Source: Calamus simplicifolius (Eukaryota; Streptophyta; Magnoliopsida; Arecales; Arecaceae). Taken from it: a stretch of 64,000 nt of DNA. Made by a program: the position numbers and the translations under genes. This document shows positions 57,139 through 64,000 of the stretch, one piece after another. The first letter of the stretch is position 1; each line of letters opens with the position of its first letter. Location of the stretch: assembly GCA_900491605.1 (NCBI GenBank), contig UESW01004567.1:307497-371496 (forward strand), given 5' to 3'. The notes beneath the pieces are model-generated. The model saw only the letters and a list, made by a program, of their open reading frames with translations, was not told the origin of the DNA and did not search any database.

Positions 57139-58640
57139 ATGGCAACTCAAGCTGGTTCATCTTTTTCGAAGGCCAATCTACAAATAGACCACCCTTGTTT
57201 AATGGCTTAAACTATGGTTATTGGAAAGGCTAGAATGAAAATTTTCATTCAAGCACTTGACTATGATCTATGGAGCATTATAGTCAATGGACCCACACAC
57301 CCACTGCTAGAATTAATGGCATGGAGATTCCTAAACCGAAACGGAATGGGATGAACATGATAAAAAAATTGGCACAACTTAATGCCAAGGCTATGAATGT
57401 TTTGTACTGCTCATTAGATGCAAATGAATTCAATCGTATATCTATTTGCATTTCTGCTAAGGAAATATGGGATAGACTTGAGGTTACCCATGAGGAACAA
57501 ATCAAGTCAAGGAATCCAAGATTAACATGCTAGTTCATAAGTATGAATTGTTTAAAATGGATGCATGTGAATCTATTTCATATTTACAAGATTTACTGAT
57601 ATAGTTAATGGTTTAAAAAGTCTTGGTAAATCTTATGATAATTCTGATCTTGTGAGAAAGGTTTTGCGTTCCTTGCCTAGGACTTGGGAAGCTAAAGTGA
57701 CTGCAATACAAGAGGCAAAGGATCTAAGTACCCTACCCCTGAAAGAATTATTGGGATCCTTGATGACTCATGAGCTTCCAGTTAAGCAACATGTTGATGA
57801 TGATGAGTCAAAGAAGAAGAGGACTATGGCTCTTAAGATTTCTGAATATATGGAAGAGCCTATGAATCTGAAGATGAAAGTGATGATGAGGACATGGCAC
57901 TCATCACAAGGAAGTTTAAAAGATTCATGAAGAAGAAGAAGTTTGAAAAGAAAAAGCCCTTTGCTAGAAAAGATGAGGACAAGGGCAAAGAAAAAGAAGT
58001 TATCTGTTTGAATGCAAGAAGCCGGGCACTTTAAATCTGAATGCCCACAACTAAAGAAAGGCACCCGGAGATTCAAAAAGAAGGCAATGATGGCCACATG
58101 GAGTGATTCGAAAGCTCAAGTTCCGAAGAGGAAGAGAAGAGTGAAATGGCCAATCTATGCTTCATGGCGGACAATGATGAGGTAAGTCCGAGTTTTCTTG
58201 ATGACTTTACTTTCGATGAGTTGCATAGTGCTTTTTATGAATTGATGGATGATTTTGCAAAATTAAGTTCAAAGAACAAAGATCTGAAAAATCAAATGCA
58301 AAATCTATCTTTAGAAAATGAAAAGCATGTTGTAGAAAAAAAAACTTTTGATGAAAGAAAATGAAAGCTTGAAAAATGAAGTTGATAGACTTAAACCTAT
58401 AGTTGATAAATTTACTTTGAGCTCTATCAAACTTAATATGATTTTGGACAATCAAAAAGCTGTTTTTGATAAAGCTGGATTAGGATATAATCACTTAAAA
58501 AGCAAAAATCCTTGAAAAATATTTTTGTACATGCTAAAAAATCATCAAATATTACTTGTTTTAAATGCAATCAAAAAGGACACAAATCCTTTTGAATGTA
58601 AAACCTTACATGATAACAAGAAAGAAAATATGGGTTCCTA
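57139..58640 (+). pseudogene. Copia-2 gag
   Basis: ATG at 57139 (MATQAGSSFSKANLQID). UBN2-type capsid with AKEIWDRLEVTHE and LRSLPRTWEAKVTAIQEAKD. A knuckle near 58005-58052 reads as ECKKPG..FKSECP across a frame break, followed by a coiled coil (FYELMDDFAKLSSKNKDLKN) and a second knuckle (CFKCNQKGHKS) near 58558-58600. Indels near 57190, 57525, 58010, 58365 and 58590 break it. Confidence 0.85.
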
Positions 58641-58714
58641 AAGGAACTATTTTTGTGTCTACTAACCATGAAGGACCCAAGAAAGCTTGGGTACCTAAAC
58701 ATAAAGTCTAAATT

Positions 58715-59341
58715 ATGTTGCAGGAATGTCTGGTAGCCAAAAGATCAAAGAAAAAGTGGTATCTTGATAGCGGCTGCTCAAGACATATGACGGGTGACAA
58801 AGAGGAATTCATCACCCTAGAAGAAAAGAAAGGTGGAGTTGTGACATTTGGCGATAACGGTAAAGGTCAAATTTTGGGCCTTGGTAAAGTTCGCATAACT
58901 CCATCCATATCTATTGAAAATGTACTTTATGTTGATGGTTTAAAGCACAATTTGATTAGTATTAGCCAACTATGTGATAAGAACTTTGATGTTAGATTCA
59001 AATCTTCTATTTGCATAGTATCTAATCCCATTAATGATAGCATTGTTTTTACTGGTTATAGATTTGGCAATGTATACTTAGTTGACTTAGACAAAACTTC
59101 TGAGAGTAGTCATTGCCTAATTGCTGATAATGCTAACATTAATGATATTAGTTGGTTGTGGCATCGTAGATTAGGTCATGCAAGCACACACCTTATTTCA
59201 AAACTAATTAAAATGGATTTAGTCAAAGGTTTACCTAAATTAGATTTTGAAAATAATAAAATCTGTGATGCATGTCAATTTGGAAAACAAACTAGAGTTC
59301 TTTCAAATCTAAAAACATTGTTTCAACTTCTAGGCCACTAG
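58715..59341 (+). pseudogene. Copia-2 protease and integrase zinc region
   Basis: 208 open codons. Protease motif WYLDSGCSRHMTG near residues 16-28, then LKHNLISISQLCD, then WLWHRRLGHASTHLI and KICDACQFGKQ, the HHCC zinc site of copia integrases. Confidence 0.92.
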
Positions 59342-60062
59342 AGCTACTTCACATGGACCTATTTGGACCAACTAGAACCACAAGTCTAGGTGGAAAGAAA
59401 TATGGTCTAGTGATAGTAGATGATTACTCTAGATATACTTGGGTAATGTTTTTAGCTCACAAAGATGAGACTTTCTCGATATTCTTGAAATTCTTCAAGA
59501 AAGTCACAAATGAGAAAAACACTACTATAGTATCTCTAAGAAGTGATCATGGAACAGAATTTGAAAATCACTTATTTTTCTGAAAATGGAATTAATCATA
59601 ATTTTTCAGCCCCTAGGACTCCACAACAAAACGGTGTAGTTGAAAGAAAGAATAGGACTTTAGAAGACATGGCCCGTACCATGCTATGTGAAAGCAACTT
59701 ACCAAAGTATTTTTGGGCGGAAGCAATTAACACAGCATGTTACATATTAAATAGAGCTTTAATAAGACCAATATTAAAGAAAACACCTTATGAATTATGG
59801 AATGAAAGAAAACCCAAATATAAAATACTTTCATGCATTTGGATGTAAATGCTTCATTCATAATAATGGTAAAAACAACTTAGGAAAATTTGATGCTAAA
59901 TCAGATGAAGGAATTTTTCTAGGTTATTCAACAACTAGTAAGGCATATAGAATCTTTAACAAGAAAACCTTAATAGTAGAAGAATCTATTCATGTAGTAT
60001 TCGATGAATCTTTAACTCTGGATCTGAAAAGATTAATGATGAGGAAGATACAACATAATTGA
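59342..60062 (+). pseudogene. Copia-2 integrase core and C-terminus
   Basis: LHMDLFGPTRT holds the first catalytic Asp and SLRSDHGTEFEN the second. After a one-base break at about 59545-59580, TPQQNGVVERKNRTLEDMA holds the Glu. FHAFGCKCFIHNN and EGIFLGYS follow after another break near 59815. All three catalytic acids are encoded. Confidence 0.92.
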
Positions 60063-61200
60063 AAAAGATCTTGAAAAACTTAATATTGAAGTATCTTCTG
60101 ATCATGAACAACAAGCTAAGATGATGATCATAAGGATGAATAATGATCATAATGATGTAGATCTTCCAAGAGACTGGAGATATGCTTATAGTCATCCTAA
60201 GGAATTGATTATAGGTGATCCTTCTCAAGGAATAAGAACTAGATCATTTATGAGAAATATTAGTAATCATCTTGCATTTGTCTCTCATATAGAACCTAAA
60301 ACCATTGAAGAAGCCGAAAAAGATAATAATTGGATGTTAGCTATGCAAGAAGAACTTAAATCAATTCACTAGGAATAATGTTTGGACTTTAGTGGAAAGA
60401 CCTAAAAACCATTCAATTATAGGAACTAAATGGGTTTTTAGAAATAAGTTAGATGAAAATGGCATAGTAATTAGAAACAAAGCTAGATTGGTTGCTAAAG
60501 GATATAGTCAAGAAGAAGGTATTGATTTTGATGAAACCTTTGCACCTGTAGCTAGACTAGAAGCCATTAGACTTTTACTTGCATTTGCATGTCATGAATT
60601 TCAACCTATTTCAAATGGATGTAAAAAGTGCATTTTTAAATGGTTTTATTAATGAAGAAGTTTATGTAGAACAACCACCAGGTTTTGAAGATCACGAGTT
60701 TTCAAATCACGTTTTTAAATTGCACAAAGCACTATATGGTTTGAAACAAGCACCTAGAGCTTGGTATGATAGGTTAAGTAAATTTTTAATAGAAAATGAT
60801 TTTACAAGAGGAAATGTTGATAAAACTTTGTTTTTAAAAAGAAAAGTAAAGATTTACTTGTAGTACAAATATATGTTGATGACATTATTTTTGGTGCTAC
60901 TAACGAATCTCTTTGTCAAGAATTTGCAAAGTTAATGCAGGGAGAATTCGAGATGAGCATGATGGGAGAACTCAACTTCTTCCTTGGACTCCAGATCAAA
61001 CAATGTAAGGAGGGAATTTTATCAACCAAACCAAGTACACAAAGAGAACTACTCAAAAAGTTTGGTATGGAAACAATGAAACCCCTTGGAACACCAATGA
61101 GTCCTTCATGCAAGCTAGACAAAGACGAAGAAGGTAAGAAGGTTGATCAGAAGTATTATCGAGGTATTATCGGATCCCTTCTCTATTTAACAGCAAGTAG
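60063..61200 (+). pseudogene. Copia-2 reverse transcriptase
   Basis: Blocks in order: NNWMLAMQEELKSI, GTKWVFRNKLDENG, KARLVAKGYSQEEGIDF, QMDVKSAFLNGFINEEVY, LHKALYGLKQAPRAWYDR, and catalytic YVDD (60872-60883) followed by IIFGATNES. Single-base breaks near 60370, 60640 and 60850. The active-site aspartates are intact, unlike copia-1. Confidence 0.92.
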
Positions 61201-61819
61201 ACCAGATATAATGTTTGCAGTATGTTTGTGTGCTAGATTTCAAGCTGAACCTAAAGAATCACATTTAATAGCTGTTAAAAGAATTTTAAGATATCTAAAT
61301 GGCACAAAAGATGTAGGTTTATGGTATTCTAGAGACTCCACATTAAACCTAATTGCATATTCAGATTCTGATTATGCCGGATGTAAAATTGATAGAAAAA
61401 GCACAAGTGGTGCATGCCATTTCTTAGGCAGTAACTTAATCACATGGTTTAGCAAAAAGCAAAATTCAGTTGCATTATCAACTACTGAAGCTGAATATGT
61501 AGCAGCTGGAAGTTGCTGTGCGCAAATCCTATGGATTAAGCGACAACTTGAAGACTATGGTATCAAACTTAATAAGACACCCATAAAATGTGATAATACT
61601 AGCGCAATCAATTTAACGAAAAATCCAATTCAACACTCAAGGACAAAACACATAGAAATTAGATATCATTTTATAAGAGAACATGTAGCTAATGATGAAA
61701 TTTGTTTAGATTATGTAAACACTGAAGAACAATTAGCTGACATTTTTACCAAACCATTAAGTGAAGAAAGATTTTGTTATCTTAGAGGAGAATTAGGAGT
61801 TTGTGATCCTTTAGAATGA
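61201..61819 (+). pseudogene. Copia-2 RNase H
   Basis: Within a clean 294-codon frame (60935-61819): RPDIMFAVCLCARFQ, SDSDYAGCKIDRKSTSG, ALSTTEAEYVAAGSCCAQ, CDNTSAINLTKNPIQHSRTK and EEQLADIFTKPLSEERF. The segment itself is unbroken and ends with a stop at 61819. Confidence 0.93.
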
Positions 61820-62309
61820 TTTTCTGAAACTCTTAAGGACAACAACTATCTAGACTTCATCAATTTCTTGAAAATCCTCTATGTTCAATAAGGAAATTTA
61901 TCTAGAAATTTGATTCATTGTTTCCCCAATTGTTAAGGGACACTTGTCTAGAGTTTGATGATCAATTTGATCAGTTTCATATCCTTGAAATTCGAATTTT
62001 TCACTGAAACTATGTGGAGTCGACACCTTCAGTCTGTGGAGTCGACACCTTCCTGATGTTCTGTCTGGCAATTAGAGACACCTGCTTCTGCAGAGCCGAC
62101 TCTAATTCGGGCGCTGACAGATTTTTTGGTTCGGAGCCGACACCTCACTTTGCGGGAGTCGACTCTAAGTGAACCTAGGTCAAAATATAAGGCGGAGTCG
62201 ACACCTATACGAACTCTATCATCTCCAAATCTTCTCTAGAGTCGTTCCAAACTGATTCCACACCTCTAAACCCTTCAAATCTCTTGATTACTCATTCCAT
62301 TCAAACCCT
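61820..62309 (+). other. Post-pol spacer of copia-2 with GAGTCGAC motifs
   Basis: Non-coding. Between about 62020 and 62205 there are six copies of GAGTCGACACC or GAGCCGACTC motifs like those in the LTR. Ends just before the env-position ORF. Confidence 0.7.
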
Positions 62310-63133
62310 ATGGCTCCTAAGAGGCGTGCTACTGTTGGTGGACCCGTTCCCATGAGGAGAGCACGATTCGGAGGCAAGCTTCATCTTCATCTTGCCACCC
62401 GAGAGGCTTCTCCACCTTCTCCATCTTCTCCACATGTCGACCATTAGCGGGTAAGGCTATCACAATCGGAAGGAAAGTTGATTTTGATTTCTTTGCTTGA
62501 GGATTTTGCTATTGGCCGTCAATTAAAGGAAATGGGATGGGAAAAGGCTTGTTCATTGGATATTCCTACTTACCCTGCCCTCGTAAGAGAGTTCTACAAT
62601 GATTTGAGTAGAGGAGAGGGAGGTTTAGTAAGTTATGTTAGAGGAACAAGAGTTGTAATCACTGCTGAGACCCTTGGAAACTTGTTAGAGATGCCCACTG
62701 TTGGGCTAAATGAGTGTCAGCATGATGATCGAGGTGGTGCCCTATCTAGGATGCTGGGGAGAGAGGTATCTGAGTTTGAGGAGATTATGGCAAATCAACT
62801 AAACTTGGAACTCAGGCTACTTCATAACATATGCGGAGGATCTTATTTCCCAAGATAGAATTTGAGTATGTCTCAGAGCGAGACATCTTGCTGATGGATT
62901 GCATCATCACTGGGCGGCCAGTAAATTTAGCTGGGATGATGATAGGCTATATGGCAGAGGCAGCTACCAAGAAAAGATCCACATTGCCATATGGTATGAT
63001 TCTGACTTTGGTATTTAGAAGCCAAGGTGTGTTGATCATGGATAATGAGCCACTGAGGAAACTAAGGCATACAGACTACTACAGTGTCTCTACCATTCAC
63101 CGTATGGGCTTCAGAAAGGTAAATGGTATTTAG
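62310..63133 (+). pseudogene. Copia-2 env-position ORF, plant transposon-protein domain
   Basis: ATG at 62310 (MAPKRRATVGGPVPMRRARF), stop near 62447, then a shifted frame 62478-62858 with YPALVREFYNDLSRGEGG and SYVRGTRVVITAETLGNLL, and a third frame 62831-63133 with ERDILLMDCIITGRPVNLAG. I recognise the style of the 'putative plant transposon protein' family (PF20167-like). In SIRE elements this position holds an env-like ORF whose role is unproven. Confidence 0.6.
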
Positions 63134-63294
63134 ATAAAGAAAGGACATGAGGCCAGAGTTGAGGAGGCCAGAGCAGAGGACATCCTGACCCATCTGTTGC
63201 GGGACTATCTACAGCTGGACCTTCTGAGGCTGGACCAAGCACATACTCTTCACCTCCACCTCAGACAGCATTTGTATCTGGGAGATTTTCAGAT

Positions 63295-63663
63295 GTGCAG
63301 ATTGGTCAGCTCAGAGCATTATTAGCTGAGTATGACAGTCAGAGGAGAGATGAGATTAGTCAGATGAGAGATGACATCAGACAGTTTAAGGAAGAGATCA
63401 ATTCCAGACTTGACTTGATTTCATTTTCCATTAGCAGCTCTGTAGAGTCCCTTAGTACTGAGTTTCATATGATTTTTGAAAGGCTGGAAGGGATCGCAGA
63501 TGGATCTAGAGCTTATCTAGATGCTACTGGACAATTAAAGAAAGATATAGACCTTGCTGTTACTCAAATTGAGGGTTGTCTTGAAGGCTTTAAGAAATCA
63601 CAGAAAGATGAGATTATGGAACTGATATGTCATCTGAAGAAAATTGTCTACAAACATGTTTGA
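63295..63663 (+). pseudogene. C-terminal coiled-coil part of copia-2 env-position ORF
   Basis: 122 open codons ending at TGA 63661-63663. Heptad-like segments such as RDDIRQFKEEINSRLDLISF and LTEFHMIF-like repeats suggest a coiled coil; no transmembrane segment is evident. Probably the same protein as 62310-63133, cut off by frameshifts near 63135 and 63200. Confidence 0.6.
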
Positions 63664-64000
63664 TTGACCTTCTATTTCCTATAGTGATACCCTATCTAAG
63701 CCTATCCTACCCTAACCTATTAGAAACCTAAGATTAGCTTTTCATATTCTAGTTTGTATCTTAGGATTTCTAGTTTATTATACTTTGTTAGCCTATATCT
63801 AGGAATTTCTAATTGATATGGTACTTTACTGTAAATGTATTTTAATAGACACATGTAATGCATCTTGAATTGAAATACAATTATCTTAGCAATTACAATA
63901 AATAAAGTTTACTATCTCTATGATTGAATGAACCAACAACCTCGCTCTGATAACCTACATTATTTTTTAAACTCACCTTATTGCTGATAACAAAAAAGGG
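63664..64000. other. AT-rich tail after env-position ORF
   Basis: No ORF. Would be the 3' untranslated part of copia-2 or the start of another insertion; GCTCTGATAACC at 63941-63952 resembles an inverted methionine-tRNA primer site. Confidence 0.4.

Larger units (their letters stand above)
55685..64000 (+). mobile_element. Copia-2: SIRE/Maximus-type Ty1/copia element (3' end beyond window)
   Basis: A 1,394-bp 5' LTR, methionine-tRNA primer site, gag, protease, integrase, reverse transcriptase and RNase H to 61819. An additional ORF region (62310-63663) lies in the env position. The long LTR and the extra 3' ORF with coiled coil place it in the SIRE lineage. It is inserted in copia-3. About ten single-base frameshifts interrupt an otherwise well-conserved polyprotein. 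No 3' LTR appears before 64000. Confidence 0.88.

Overview
This window is nuclear DNA from a flowering plant, probably a monocot. It holds two intron-containing plant genes in DNA dominated by LTR retrotransposons. No species can be named from sequence alone. By eye, roughly 70% of the window is retrotransposon, and some insertions are nested.

Layout. 1-2210 and 8022-8437 look like one decayed Ty3/gypsy Tat-type element (Tat-3: gag remnant plus LTR), split by a Ty1/copia element (copia-1, 2211-8016) with a perfect 5-bp target duplication. 8438-10186 is AT-rich with no credible gene. 10187-26022 is a 15.8-kb minus-strand Tat element (Tat-1) with 5-bp duplication GAAAG. 27570-35120 (+) is a nine-exon gene for a DUF1295 / steroid 5-alpha-reductase-like membrane protein, carrying an apparent one-base loss in exon 5. 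36128-47844 is a second minus-strand Tat element (Tat-2, 11.7 kb, duplication AGATC). 47845-52534 is AT-rich and gene-free. 52535-53404 (-) is an intact four-exon secretory phospholipase A2 gene. 54465-55684 is the 3' end of a minus-strand copia element (copia-3), interrupted at 55685 by a SIRE-type copia element (copia-2, +) with a 1.4-kb LTR, gag-pol and an env-position ORF region. Copia-2 runs past the window end, so its 3' LTR is not visible.

The most interesting structure is in Tat-1. Between the integrase end (19557) and the LTR (11364) lie about 8 kb of non-pol sequence. It reads, on the strand opposite to gag-pol, as three consecutive cassettes: a TATA-box promoter (G-box in two of them), an ORF with a poly(A)-type signal in two of them, then a GC-rich tandem array of perfect short hairpins. 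The first cassette is a decayed multi-exon gene for the 'putative gypsy type transposon' family plus coiled coils. The second and third carry intact ORFs of 87 and 100 codons. Tat-2 has one such cassette followed by a 140-bp satellite-like array. In the second and third arrays of Tat-1 the hairpin stems alternate between two versions that differ by a compensated base pair. Antisense extra ORFs and 3' tandem repeats are known for the Tat lineage; the iterated promoter-ORF-hairpin layout is what merits checking.

All retroelement ORFs carry frameshifts or stops. I read every exon junction, LTR end and target duplication directly from the sequence. Family names rest on recognised motifs, since no database search was run.
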